From contig DNZD01000102.1 in assembly GCA_003504855.1 (NCBI GenBank), positions 1-50,912 of the forward strand: a stretch of 50,912 nt of DNA, written 5' to 3'. The position numbers and the translations under genes were made by a program. Shown one piece after another: positions 33,041-42,194 of the stretch. Source of the stretch: Cytophagales bacterium (GTDB lineage Bacteria > Bacteroidota > Bacteroidia > Cytophagales > Cyclobacteriaceae). Position 1 is the stretch's first letter. The number at the start of each line of letters is the position of its first letter. The notes under the pieces were generated by a model. It was given only the letters and a program-made list of their open reading frames with translations, made no database searches and had not been told where the DNA came from.

Positions 33041-36000
33041 ATGCTTAACAGCATCATTTCCTTTTCCATAAGGAACAAGTTCATCATTGGAATGTTGACC
33101 CTTGCCCTCGTGATCTGGGGCGGCTACAGCGTCACCCAATTGCCCATTGATGCCGTTCCTGATATCACCAATAACCAGGTGCAGGTACTCACGGTATCCC
33201 CGTCACTGGCTGCTCCTGAAATCGAGCGGTTAGTCACTTTTCCGGTTGAACAAACCATGGCCACCATCCCCAACATAACGGAGATGCGATCATTCTCCAG
33301 GTTTGGTCTTTCGGTGGTGACCATCGTCTTTTCAGAAAACACCGATGTGTATTGGGCGCGTCAACAGGTCAATGAACGCCTCGCTACGGCCAAGGGTATG
33401 ATCCCAGCCGGCGTAGGTAGTCCTGAGATCGCGCCGCTTTCAACCGGGTTGAGTGAAATCTACCAGTATGTACTCCGTCCTAAAAAGGGATTTGAGTCAC
33501 GCTACAACCCTATGGAGTTGCGCACCATTCAGGATTGGATTGTACGACGCCAGTTGCTCGGAACCATTGGTGTTGCTGATGTGAGCAGCTTTGGTGGCTT
33601 AGTAAAACAGTATGAAATCTCCCTGGATCCCAACAAGCTCCGCAGCATGAACGTGAGCGTGAGTGAAATTTTTTCTGCCCTGGAGAAAAACAACCAGAAT
33701 ACAGGTGGAGCCTACATCGAACGCAAGCCTTATTCCTATTTCATCCGCAGTGAGGGAATGGTGGAGTCGGTAGAGGACATTCAGCAAATCGTGGTGAAGA
33801 ATACCGCCAATGGATTGCCGGTACTGGTGCGCAATGTTGCCGAAGTGAGATTGGGCAGCGCACCCAGGTACGGTGCCATGACTTATAACGACCAGGGAGA
33901 AGTGGTCGGTGCCATTGTCCTTATGTTGAAGGGAGCGAATTCCTCTTCGGTGATTTCAAATGTTAAAGAGCGCATTGAACAAATCAGCGCTACGCTACCC
34001 GAAGGAGTAGAGATTGAGCCATACCTCGATCGGACCAAACTGGTAAACAACGCCATCGGGACAGTAACACGTAACCTCGCCGAAGGTGCCCTCATCGTTG
34101 TGTTCGTGTTGGTTTTGATGCTTGGCAACCTGCGCGCAGGACTTGTGGTGGCTTCGTTGATTCCACTCGCCATGCTGTTTGCCATCACCATGATGAACCT
34201 GTTTGGTGTTTCCGGGAACCTGATGAGTTTGGGTGCCATAGACTTCGGCTTGATTGTGGATGGAGCTGTGATCATCGTTGAAGCCACCATGCATCACCTG
34301 GGCATGTCGGGATTAGTCAGAAAGCTCACACAGGCCGAAATGGATGATGAGGTAGAGAAGTCTGCCAGCCAAATGATGCGCTCCGCTGCATTTGGGCAAG
34401 TCATCATATTAATTGTTTACCTACCAATTCTATCCTTAGCCGGTATTGAAGGAAAAATGTTTGCCCCTATGGCGCAAACCGTAGCCTTTGCCATCATTGG
34501 TGCGTTGTTGTTGTCTGTTACTTATGTGCCCATGATTTCCTCGCTCGTTTTGAGCAAAAAGCCAGGACAAACCCTTAAGCTTTCCAACCACGTGCTTGCT
34601 TTTTTTCATCGCATTTACGAACCCGTCATTCACCTGGCGCTACTCCGCAAGAAAATGGTTGTGGGCATTAGCGTGGTGCTTCTTGCAGGCTCCATGGTGC
34701 TCTTCGCCCGCATGGGGGGAGAATTTATTCCCCAACTGGATGAAGGTGATTTTGCTGTAGAAACTTTATTGATCACCGGCAGTTCATTATCACAAACCGT
34801 TGAAACCACCCAGAAGAGTTCACGCATCCTGCTCGACAATTTTCCGGAGGTTAAAATGGTGATTGGTAAAATCGGTACCTCCGAAATTCCTACCGATCCG
34901 ATGCCCATCGAAGCCGCGGATTTGATCATCGTGCTCAAAGACAAGGATGAGTGGGTGAGTGCTTCTTCCCGTAACGAGCTGGCCGATAAAATGGCGGCCA
35001 AACTTCACGAAGCCATGCCAGGGATCCTGTACGGTTTTCAACAGCCCATCCAAATGCGATTCAATGAATTGATGACCGGTGCAAAGCAGGATGTGGTTAT
35101 CAAGATATACGGCGAAGACCTTAAGTTGCTTGCCGAGTATGCAGACCAGGTCGGTCATATTGCCGGCTCAGTCGATGGGGCAGAAGACATTTACGTGGAA
35201 CCGATCGGCGGACTTCCGCAGATCAATGTGCGCTACGATCGCAATCGCCTGGCTGCGTTTGGTCTCAGTGTTGATGACGTTAATCGTGTGTTGCGGAGTG
35301 GATTCTCCGGTGAATCCGCTGGTAAGGTTTATGAACAGGAGAAACGCTTCGATCTCGTCGTTCGATTGGACCAGGAAAATCGCAAGAGTATCGATGACAT
35401 CCGCGGTCTGTATGTTACGGCCGCTTCCGGCCTGCAGGTTCCATTGGAACAAGTGGCCACCATAGAATACACAGAAGGGCCCAATCAGATTCAGCGTGAT
35501 GATGCAAAACGGCGCATCGCCATCGGTTTCAACGTGCGGGGCAGGGACGTTGAAAGTATCGTGAACGAAATCAACCAGAAAGTGAACGGCACGCTCCATT
35601 TCGCACCCGGATATTATTTAAAGTATGGCGGTGCCTTCAAGAATCTTGAGGAAGCCAAGAAACGGTTGGTGATCGCTGTGCCCCTGGCGCTCGGCCTAAT
35701 CTTCCTGCTGCTGTTCTTCACCTTCAATTCCATCCGTCAGGGCCTTTTGATCTATACAGCTATTCCGCTCTCAGCCATTGGTGGTGTAATTGCACTCTGG
35801 TTACGCGGTATGCCATTCAGTATCTCTGCCGGTGTTGGTTTTATCGCATTGTTTGGTGTGGCAGTCCTCAACGGCATTGTGCTTATAGCTGAATTCAACC
35901 GGCTGAAAAAGCAAGGGGGCTTGTCACTTCATGACATCGTACTCAAGGGAACTGAAGTCCGTTTACGGCCCGTGCTGATGACAGCGCTTGTCGCCTCACT

Positions 36001-36175
36001 GGGGTTCTTGCCCATGGCGCTTTCCAACGGATCTGGTGCGGAAGTGCAACGACCCCTCGCGACGGTAGTTATCGGCGGACTCATAACAGCTACGTTGCTC
36101 ACGTTGGTGGTGCTGCCTGTCCTGTACACTTACTTCGAAAAGGAATCTCAAAACACTATTTCTCATGAAAACTAA
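33041..36175 (+). CDS. CzcA/CusA-family heavy metal efflux RND pump
   Basis: A 1044-residue inner-membrane proton-driven pump of the HME-RND group, with 12 transmembrane helices and two large periplasmic loops. The helix-4 signature DFGLIVDGAVIIVEA (Asp401, Asp407) is close to the DFGxxxDGAxxxVEN pattern linked to divalent metal (Zn, Co, Cd, Ni) pumps rather than the Cu/Ag type, but the last Asn is Ala. It is the core of a tripartite exporter with the TolC-like protein (11-nt overlap) and the adaptor downstream. Metal specificity is an inference. Confidence 0.93.
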   Translation: MLNSIISFSIRNKFIIGMLTLALVIWGGYSVTQLPIDAVPDITNNQVQVLTVSPSLAAPEIERLVTFPVEQTMATIPNITEMRSFSRFGLSVVTIVFSENTDVYWARQQVNERLATAKGMIPAGVGSPEIAPLSTGLSEIYQYVLRPKKGFESRYNPMELRTIQDWIVRRQLLGTIGVADVSSFGGLVKQYEISLDPNKLRSMNVSVSEIFSALEKNNQNTGGAYIERKPYSYFIRSEGMVESVEDIQQIVVKNTANGLPVLVRNVAEVRLGSAPRYGAMTYNDQGEVVGAIVLMLKGANSSSVISNVKERIEQISATLPEGVEIEPYLDRTKLVNNAIGTVTRNLAEGALIVVFVLVLMLGNLRAGLVVASLIPLAMLFAITMMNLFGVSGNLMSLGAIDFGLIVDGAVIIVEATMHHLGMSGLVRKLTQAEMDDEVEKSASQMMRSAAFGQVIILIVYLPILSLAGIEGKMFAPMAQTVAFAIIGALLLSVTYVPMISSLVLSKKPGQTLKLSNHVLAFFHRIYEPVIHLALLRKKMVVGISVVLLAGSMVLFARMGGEFIPQLDEGDFAVETLLITGSSLSQTVETTQKSSRILLDNFPEVKMVIGKIGTSEIPTDPMPIEAADLIIVLKDKDEWVSASSRNELADKMAAKLHEAMPGILYGFQQPIQMRFNELMTGAKQDVVIKIYGEDLKLLAEYADQVGHIAGSVDGAEDIYVEPIGGLPQINVRYDRNRLAAFGLSVDDVNRVLRSGFSGESAGKVYEQEKRFDLVVRLDQENRKSIDDIRGLYVTAASGLQVPLEQVATIEYTEGPNQIQRDDAKRRIAIGFNVRGRDVESIVNEINQKVNGTLHFAPGYYLKYGGAFKNLEEAKKRLVIAVPLALGLIFLLLFFTFNSIRQGLLIYTAIPLSAIGGVIALWLRGMPFSISAGVGFIALFGVAVLNGIVLIAEFNRLKKQGGLSLHDIVLKGTEVRLRPVLMTALVASLGFLPMALSNGSGAEVQRPLATVVIGGLITATLLTLVVLPVLYTYFEKESQNTISHEN

Positions 36176-37388
36176 GCTTGTCATTATTTCATTCTTGATT
36201 GCCGTGGCGGCGCCTGCCTGGGGCCAGCGGCTTTCGCGTGAGCAAGCCGTTCAGACTGCATTGCAGAACAATCCATCCATTCATGCGGCAGAATCACAAG
36301 TGGACTATTTTCGTCAACTGAAAAAGACCGGTACTGACATCGGAAAGTTGTCTGCAAACTGGATGCATGGGCAATACAACTCTGTTTACCAGGACAACAA
36401 CCTTACCCTGACACAGAGCATTCCATTTCCCACGACACTCGCTGCACAAGTTAAGTTGGGCAAAGAGGAGGTCATCGGTTCGCAAAAAAACCTCACGGCA
36501 GCCCAAAACACCCTTGCTTTCGAGGTGAAGAGCGCCTTCGAACAGCTGGTGTATCAGGAGGCATTGCGCAACCTGCTCAATGCCCAGGATAGTTTGTATA
36601 CCGATTTTGCACGGGCCTCCTCGCTGCGATACAAGACGGGTGAAAGCAATTTGTTGGAGAAGACTTCTGCAGAAACTCAATTACTGGAAATCAAAAATCA
36701 GATTCGGATCAATGATGCTGATATTCAGATTCTGCAAAGTCGTTTGCAGGCAATGCTTAAATCAGAATCACCCATTGAAGCCAATGAAATTCTCCGAAGG
36801 CTTACACCTCCTGATGTTGCCACCTCACTCAAAGCCAACCCGCAGCTTGATTTTCTCAATCAGCAAATTGTAGTTAGTCATCAGCAACGGGCCGTTGAAC
36901 GCAGCAAGATCATGCCCGACCTGATGATTGGATACTTCACTCAAAGCCTCACCGGTATTCAAAACATCAATGGCACAGACACTTTCTTCTCGCGGGATAA
37001 GCGATTCAATGGTTTTACGGTCGGGTTGGGAATCCCCCTCTGGGCTGGACCACAACTAGCCCGGGCGAAGGCTGCGTCTTTTCAGGAAGAAATTTCCCGC
37101 AAAAATGCTGAATACTTCGAGGCTACCCTCAAAGGTGCTTACGAGCAAGCAGGCCGCGAGTTTGACAAAAACGAAGCCAGCCTGCGGTATTATGAGGGTA
37201 GTGCGCTTCAAAATGCAGACTTGATCCTTACGCAGGCGAAAAAGGCTTACCGCGGCGGTGAGATTGGATACATCGAATACCTCCAGTCGCTGCGCAGCGC
37301 ATTGGGTATCAAAGCCAACTATCTGATGGCACTACATCAATACAACCTTTCCATTATCAAACTTGAATTCATTCTCGGAAAAATCTAA
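36165..37388 (+). CDS. TolC family outer membrane efflux protein
   Basis: A 407-residue protein with signal peptide (MKTKLVIISFLIAVAAPAWGQ) and the long helical repeats of the OEP/TolC family (YRQLKKTGTD... and YRGGEIGYIEYLQSL). The C-terminal half repeats the N-terminal pattern, as in trimeric exit ducts. Its start overlaps the end of the RND pump gene by 11 nt. It should form the outer membrane channel of the metal exporter. Confidence 0.9.
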   Translation: MKTKLVIISFLIAVAAPAWGQRLSREQAVQTALQNNPSIHAAESQVDYFRQLKKTGTDIGKLSANWMHGQYNSVYQDNNLTLTQSIPFPTTLAAQVKLGKEEVIGSQKNLTAAQNTLAFEVKSAFEQLVYQEALRNLLNAQDSLYTDFARASSLRYKTGESNLLEKTSAETQLLEIKNQIRINDADIQILQSRLQAMLKSESPIEANEILRRLTPPDVATSLKANPQLDFLNQQIVVSHQQRAVERSKIMPDLMIGYFTQSLTGIQNINGTDTFFSRDKRFNGFTVGLGIPLWAGPQLARAKAASFQEEISRKNAEYFEATLKGAYEQAGREFDKNEASLRYYEGSALQNADLILTQAKKAYRGGEIGYIEYLQSLRSALGIKANYLMALHQYNLSIIKLEFILGKI

Positions 37389-37398
37389 TTGCCACTTC

Positions 37399-38523
37399 AT
37401 GAAACGACTCATTTATATCCTTGCCCTCATCAGTGTTGCCTGTTCTAAACCGGCTGAGCCCACACAGGAGGCAGCTACCGCTCCGACTGACAACCAGGTT
37501 GTGCTTACTCGGGAACAATACCAATTGTTGGGTATCGAAACTGCATCGGCTGAACTCCGGCAACTCAGCGGTGCCATCCGCGCCAATGGCATGCTTGATG
37601 TACCTCCACAAAACCTGGTCACTATTTCTGCTCCCCTGGGCGGCTTTGTAAAACATACTGAACTGCTTCAAGGCATGAAAGTGAAGCGGGGACAGGTTGT
37701 AGTGGTGTTGGAACATCCTGATTATATCCAAATGCAACAGGACTACCTCGACAGTAAAAGCAAACTTGAGTTTCAGGAGTTGGAATACAAGCGACAACAG
37801 GAATTGGCTACAGAAAATGTAAATGCATTAAAGGCCCTGCAGCAGTCAAAATCAATGTACATGAGCACGCTTGCCCAGGTTGCGGGGCTCAAGGCTAAAT
37901 TGAAATTGATAAGTATCGATCCGGCCGATATCGAAAAGGGATTTATCCGAAATACCATTAGTATCCCTTCGCCGATATCAGGCTATGTCACACAAATCAA
38001 TATCAATATCGGGATGCATGTAAATCCTACTGAGGTAATGATGAAAATTGTAGACACCGAGCATCTGCATGCCGAGGCACAGGTGTTTGAAAAAGACCTG
38101 ATGCAACTGGCCATTGGTCAACACGTTCGGCTGAGGTTATCGAATGAACAGAAGGAGCGCTACGCCACGGTTTATTTGATTGGCAAGGAAATCACCCCTG
38201 AAAGGACCGTTCGTGTGCATTGCCACTTGTCCGCTGAAGATAAATCGCTTATTCCGGGAATGTATTTCAGCGCCATCATCGAAACCAGCGGCCAAAAACT
38301 TCTTGCCGTGCCCGCTGATGCGGTGGTGTCATATGCCGGAAAGTTCTTTGTCTTTGCTCAGGCCAAAGAAGACAAGAACAAATTCGCCATGGTTGAGGTA
38401 GGAAAAGGAATCAGTGAAGACGGTTTCACCGCATTGACCCTGCCTGCTGACTATGAACAACGCCAACTCGTCACCAAAGGAACTTATGCGTTGCTGGGCA
38501 TGTTGAAGAACAAAGAGGATTAA
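37399..38523 (+). CDS. Efflux RND periplasmic adaptor (membrane fusion lipoprotein)
   Basis: A 374-residue adaptor starting at the ATG at 37399 (MKRLIYILALISVACSKP). The lipobox ISVAC anchors it by Cys15. The order is beta-barrel, lipoyl and helical hairpin (about 95-165), and membrane-proximal regions (ISAPLGGFVKHTELLQGMKVKRGQ; IPSPISGYVTQININIGMHV). It links the pump and the TolC-like channel. A frame from 37363 would overlap the TolC gene and hide the lipobox. The gene order pump, channel, adaptor is the one often seen in Bacteroidota. Confidence 0.9.
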   Translation: MKRLIYILALISVACSKPAEPTQEAATAPTDNQVVLTREQYQLLGIETASAELRQLSGAIRANGMLDVPPQNLVTISAPLGGFVKHTELLQGMKVKRGQVVVVLEHPDYIQMQQDYLDSKSKLEFQELEYKRQQELATENVNALKALQQSKSMYMSTLAQVAGLKAKLKLISIDPADIEKGFIRNTISIPSPISGYVTQININIGMHVNPTEVMMKIVDTEHLHAEAQVFEKDLMQLAIGQHVRLRLSNEQKERYATVYLIGKEITPERTVRVHCHLSAEDKSLIPGMYFSAIIETSGQKLLAVPADAVVSYAGKFFVFAQAKEDKNKFAMVEVGKGISEDGFTALTLPADYEQRQLVTKGTYALLGMLKNKED

Positions 38524-38579
38524 TAAACGCTGTCTCGGCAGAAGTCTTCTCTGCATAACAGAATTGCCAATTTGGCCGC

Positions 38580-38587
38580 TACCTTTG
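38580..38587 (+). promoter_or_regulatory. Candidate -7 promoter element upstream of the NiCoT-like gene
   Basis: TACCTTTG is a perfect match and ends four bases before the ATG at 38592. It suggests the last gene of the cluster may also have its own promoter. No -33 TTG at the usual spacing. Confidence 0.35.
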
Positions 38588-38591
38588 AATC

Positions 38592-39203
38592 ATGGTTACC
38601 CTCCTCACCGGAAGTTTAGTGCTTAGCATTCTTCACGGAATAATTCCCAACCACTGGCTTCCGGTACTGGCTATTGGCAGAAAAGAGCAATGGAGCATTG
38701 CTGAAACATCCCGGGTGACACTTATTGCGGGGTTGGCCCACGCAGCCAGCACGGTGTTGATTGGGGTGATGCTCGCCTTCATAGGCGCATCCCTTTCTAC
38801 GGTTGTTGAGAACTTTACCTCCTACATAGCTCCTGGTCTGCTCGTAATCCTTGGCGCATTCTACATCTACCAGCATAGCCGTCACCATCACTTTCACATG
38901 CATGGTCATCCCGAGCAGGTTTCCAAAAACAAGCTGATTGTCTCTCTGGCTTCCGCCATGTTCTTCTCCCCCTGCTTTGAAATAGAAGCCTATTTCCTCG
39001 TTGCGGGCACGATGGGCTGGTGGACAGTTCTGTTGCTCGCTGTGCTATACACCATTGTGACAGTTGGTGGTATGGTGATCTGGGTCCGCTTTGCTTACCG
39101 CGGTCTGCATCTGATGAATTGGCATAGCCTGGAGCACAATGCGGGCATCATTACAGGTGCGATCCTGGTACTGACCGGAGTGATTACCTTTTTTGTCCGA
39201 TAG
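38592..39203 (+). CDS. NiCoT/RcnA-like membrane protein with His-rich loop
   Basis: A 203-residue membrane protein with about six hydrophobic helices. The first helix has HGIIPNHW (His15, Asn20, His21), like the HX4DH signature of NiCoT nickel/cobalt transporters but with Asn for Asp, and the second has GLAHAASTVLIG. A cytoplasmic or periplasmic loop is very His-rich (HSRHHHFHMHGH). This pattern is known from RcnA/NicO-type metal exporters. It follows the adaptor gene after 68 nt and likely contributes to metal export. Its TAG stop abuts the convergent MFS stop. Confidence 0.7.
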   Translation: MVTLLTGSLVLSILHGIIPNHWLPVLAIGRKEQWSIAETSRVTLIAGLAHAASTVLIGVMLAFIGASLSTVVENFTSYIAPGLLVILGAFYIYQHSRHHHFHMHGHPEQVSKNKLIVSLASAMFFSPCFEIEAYFLVAGTMGWWTVLLLAVLYTIVTVGGMVIWVRFAYRGLHLMNWHSLEHNAGIITGAILVLTGVITFFVR

Positions 39204-40394
39204 TTACTGGGGAGATTCCGGTCGAATCTGATTCTCCAGATTGGCGGCGAGCCAAATACAAATAATCATCAGCGCAGCCGCCAACAGGAATGGCAAATGA
39301 AAGTCAATTCCATAAATAAAGCCACTCATGCCCATGCCAGCCGCCCGCGCCACCGATCCAAATGATTGATTAACCCCCAAAACCTGACCAACCTCCTGAT
39401 GATTCGCTGTCTTTGACAGCAAGGAGGTAATCGAAGGTGTAAGACATCCGTTGGCCAGGGCAATCAGGGCTAGCGCAACCAACTCAATGGGGATAAACGT
39501 AGCCTTTGTTACCCAGGGCAACATAGTCATGGCAACGATAAAGATGTAGGTACCATACTTCAGCAACCTGAATTCCCCAAACTTCCGTACCAGCCTTCCA
39601 ACCAATCCCCCCTGGACGATTACCGTTGCCAGTCCGATAAAAGCAAACGTATTTCCCATCTGCACATCGGTCAACCCTATCTTCTCTTTCCAGAACAATG
39701 AAGACGACATTTGCATGATCATGAAAGAAGCGATGAAGATAAAGTTGATTGCCAATAGCTCGCGTATGACTGGCTTCTTGAGTTCGGATACAATACCCGA
39801 CACAACTTTGAAATTAAATCGCGCGTCCGGTCGTTTTTCCTTCAGGGACTCTGGCAACACAAAGTAAGCAAGCAACAGGTTGAGTGCCGATAAGCTTGCA
39901 GCCAGGTACCCCACATAATCCACGTGCCCTGGTGCCGATAACGATTTCATGTACCCACCTACCGTTGGGCCGATAATAAAACCCAAACCGAATGCAGCGC
40001 CGATAAAACCCATTGTTTTGGTCCGCTCCTGTGGTGTGGTGATATCAGCAATGTATGCCTGTGCTACTGAAAGGTTGGCCGATCCAATTCCGGCCAACAA
40101 GCGCGATAACAGCAAAAGCCAAAGATTAACGGTTTGAGAAAACAATAGATACGCAAGTCCGGTCAACAGTACGCTGACTAAAATAATGGGGCGTCTACCG
40201 TGTCGGTCGCTGAGCGAACCCCAGAAAGGAGCAAACAGAAAATTCATCAAGGGAAAGCTCATGGCAATGAGACCTACCTGATAGTTTTCTGCTCCTAACT
40301 CCTTGGAAAAGATGGGCAGGATGGGGATAATGATCCCAAAGCCAAGCATGTCAATAAAAATCGTAATGAATATGACAATGATTGGTCTCTTCAT
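39204..40394 (-). CDS. MFS transporter, TetA-like
   Basis: A 396-residue 12-helix transporter. The loop 2-3 motif GSLSDRHGRRPI is the MFS signature, and helix 1 (FITIFIDMLGFGIIIPILPIF) matches the drug:H+ antiporter type that includes TetA. It may export a drug or a metabolite; resistance is not proven. It starts divergently next to the methyltransferase gene with almost no intergenic DNA, and its end touches the stop of the NiCoT-like gene. Confidence 0.85.
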   Translation of the reverse strand: MKRPIIVIFITIFIDMLGFGIIIPILPIFSKELGAENYQVGLIAMSFPLMNFLFAPFWGSLSDRHGRRPIILVSVLLTGLAYLLFSQTVNLWLLLLSRLLAGIGSANLSVAQAYIADITTPQERTKTMGFIGAAFGLGFIIGPTVGGYMKSLSAPGHVDYVGYLAASLSALNLLLAYFVLPESLKEKRPDARFNFKVVSGIVSELKKPVIRELLAINFIFIASFMIMQMSSSLFWKEKIGLTDVQMGNTFAFIGLATVIVQGGLVGRLVRKFGEFRLLKYGTYIFIVAMTMLPWVTKATFIPIELVALALIALANGCLTPSITSLLSKTANHQEVGQVLGVNQSFGSVARAAGMGMSGFIYGIDFHLPFLLAAALMIICIWLAANLENQIRPESPQ

Positions 40395-40465
40395 GCTTAA
40401 TCGGCTCCCGTAACTGCGCTAAGATCGCACAGGAATGTCCCGTCACCAAACGGATCAGGGAAGTT

Positions 40466-41677
40466 TTGGTATTTTACACAGTGATTAATACCTCCATCGC
40501 AGATCTGCTGCAGGATAGGGTGCAGGCATTTCTTCGTCAGCACGAACAAGACGACGTTCAGCAGTTTATGTTGAGTGCCAAACCCGTTTATGGTGTATCT
40601 CCTTCCCTGCTCGCCCAGCAAATTCGTGGCCGTCAGAAGGCCATGCACAAGTTACCCTCATGGGCTCAGGAGAAAATCATCTTCCCGCCTACATTGAATA
40701 TGGAGCAATGTTCCTCGGAATTGACAGCCCGGTTTAAATCAAGGTTGATTAGGACAATGACCAAACCAGATGCCCATGGAGCTGACCTCACGGGTGGATT
40801 TGGTGTCGACGCCTGGTTTTTGTCAGCGTTGGGGCCGTTGGAATATATTGAGCCCGATGAACAACTATTGGCCATTGCCCAACACAACCACCATATCTTG
40901 GGCGACCGAAAGGTTACCTATCACGCTACATCAGCCGAGGCATTTCTGAAGGACCATGCATCATTGGATTTTATTTACCTGGATCCCTCGCGAAGGATAG
41001 GAGGTAAAAAGAAATTTCTCCTTGAGGATTCTGTGCCTGACATCATTAGGCTACAGGAATTACTGCTACAAATAGCGCCTATTGTGTTGGTGAAAACATC
41101 TCCCCTATTGGATCTTTCCCGTGGATGTGCACAACTCAGGCATGTTGCTGGTGCCTGGGTGATCAGCGTTGACAATGAATGCCGGGAATTGCTTTTTCTG
41201 CTCAGGCGGGACTTTGATGGTGAACCCATCATAACATGCACAGATCTGTTTAGCAGGAACCCGCAGATCAATGAATACCGCTTTACTTTCGCAGAAGAAC
41301 GGAGTGCTGTCGCGTCATTCGCTGAGCCACTTGATTTTTTGTACGAGCCCTCCGCCGCATTGCTCAAAGGCGGTGCATTCAAACACCTCGCACAGGGTTT
41401 GGGAATTAGTAAGTTGGCCCCCAACAGTCACCTATACACCAGCCACCGTCGTATTGAATTTCCGGGCCGCGCTTTTAGGGTGCTTGAATCTGTCAAGCTT
41501 GATAAATCTTTGGTAACCAAATTTCCCGGGGGTCAGGCTAATATAATCACACGCAATTACCCGCTCCGGCCCGAGGAAATCAAAAAGAAAACCGGATTGG
41601 CTGATGGCGGAGACCTGTACCTGATCTGCACACAAGGTACTGATCAGCATTTTGTTTTGATTGCAGAACGGATATGA
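40466..41677 (+). CDS. THUMP-like domain class I methyltransferase
   Basis: About 403 residues. The SAM-binding glycine motif is GADLTGGFGVDAWF and the downstream FIYLDPSRR resembles the DPP(Y/F)-like catalytic region. The N-terminus (VFYTVINTSIADLLQDRVQAF) and the C-terminal half (EFPGRAFRVLESVKL, then NIITRNYPLRPEEI) fit THUMP-like methyltransferases of Bacteroidota. The target, likely an RNA, is unknown. The frame is open upstream to 40382, inside the divergent MFS start; likely starts are TTG 40466 (after AGGGA) or GTG 40481. Its TGA overlaps the next ATG. Confidence 0.75.
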   Translation: MVFYTVINTSIADLLQDRVQAFLRQHEQDDVQQFMLSAKPVYGVSPSLLAQQIRGRQKAMHKLPSWAQEKIIFPPTLNMEQCSSELTARFKSRLIRTMTKPDAHGADLTGGFGVDAWFLSALGPLEYIEPDEQLLAIAQHNHHILGDRKVTYHATSAEAFLKDHASLDFIYLDPSRRIGGKKKFLLEDSVPDIIRLQELLLQIAPIVLVKTSPLLDLSRGCAQLRHVAGAWVISVDNECRELLFLLRRDFDGEPIITCTDLFSRNPQINEYRFTFAEERSAVASFAEPLDFLYEPSAALLKGGAFKHLAQGLGISKLAPNSHLYTSHRRIEFPGRAFRVLESVKLDKSLVTKFPGGQANIITRNYPLRPEEIKKKTGLADGGDLYLICTQGTDQHFVLIAERI

Positions 41678-42141
41678 TTACACCATTGTCTTTGTCAATT
41701 GTTCGAACTGATTCTTCTGATCCAACCTTCAATGAGTTGGTCAGGGTGTTGGATGCGGTGCTCGCCGAACTTGACGGACCCGAGCATGAATTCTATGCGC
41801 AATTTCACATGACCCATTCACTACGCCATGTCGTATTGGTCATGCATGAAAACAAAGCCATCGGATGTGGGGCCATCAAGCCACTCGGGCATGATGTAGT
41901 TGAAATCAAGCGCATGTTTGTTCAGCCTGCCTACAGGGGACGGGCAGTGGGATCATTCGTATTGGCCGCCCTGGAGGCCTGGGCATCGGAATTGGGTATG
42001 AAGAAATGCATATTGGAAACTGGTCGGCGTCAACCCGATGCCATACGATTATACACCAAGAACGGCTATCGGAAGATTCCGAATTATGGGCAGTATGCCG
42101 GCATGATCAACAGCGTCTGCTTCGAAAAGGTGATCGCATAA
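41674..42141 (+). CDS. GNAT family N-acetyltransferase
   Basis: A 155-residue acetyltransferase. The acetyl-CoA binding signature is VQPAYRGRAVGSFVLAALE, and LETGRRQPDAIRLYTKNGYRKI (in its two halves) is the usual C-terminal block. GNAT enzymes move an acetyl group from acetyl-CoA to an amine; the substrate is unknown. The ATG overlaps the stop of the methyltransferase gene by 4 nt, so the two are translationally coupled. A strong bidirectional hairpin follows. Confidence 0.87.
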   Translation: MITPLSLSIVRTDSSDPTFNELVRVLDAVLAELDGPEHEFYAQFHMTHSLRHVVLVMHENKAIGCGAIKPLGHDVVEIKRMFVQPAYRGRAVGSFVLAALEAWASELGMKKCILETGRRQPDAIRLYTKNGYRKIPNYGQYAGMINSVCFEKVIA

Positions 42142-42143
42142 AA

Positions 42144-42168
42144 AACGCGACCCGAAAGTCGCGTTCCA
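42144..42168. terminator. Strong hairpin terminator between GNAT and SPFH genes
   Basis: AACGCGAC and GTCGCGTT form a perfect 8-bp stem (42144-42151 and 42158-42165) around a CCGAAA loop. A-run before and T-rich after make it usable for both convergent genes. Confidence 0.75.
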
Positions 42169-42194
42169 TTTAATCCAAATTATATAAGTGGCCG

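Noticed and set aside
39204..40394. Calling the MFS gene a tetracycline resistance gene
   Set aside because: Only general MFS and TetA-like motifs are visible; many related proteins are not tetracycline exporters and there is no tetR-like gene beside it.
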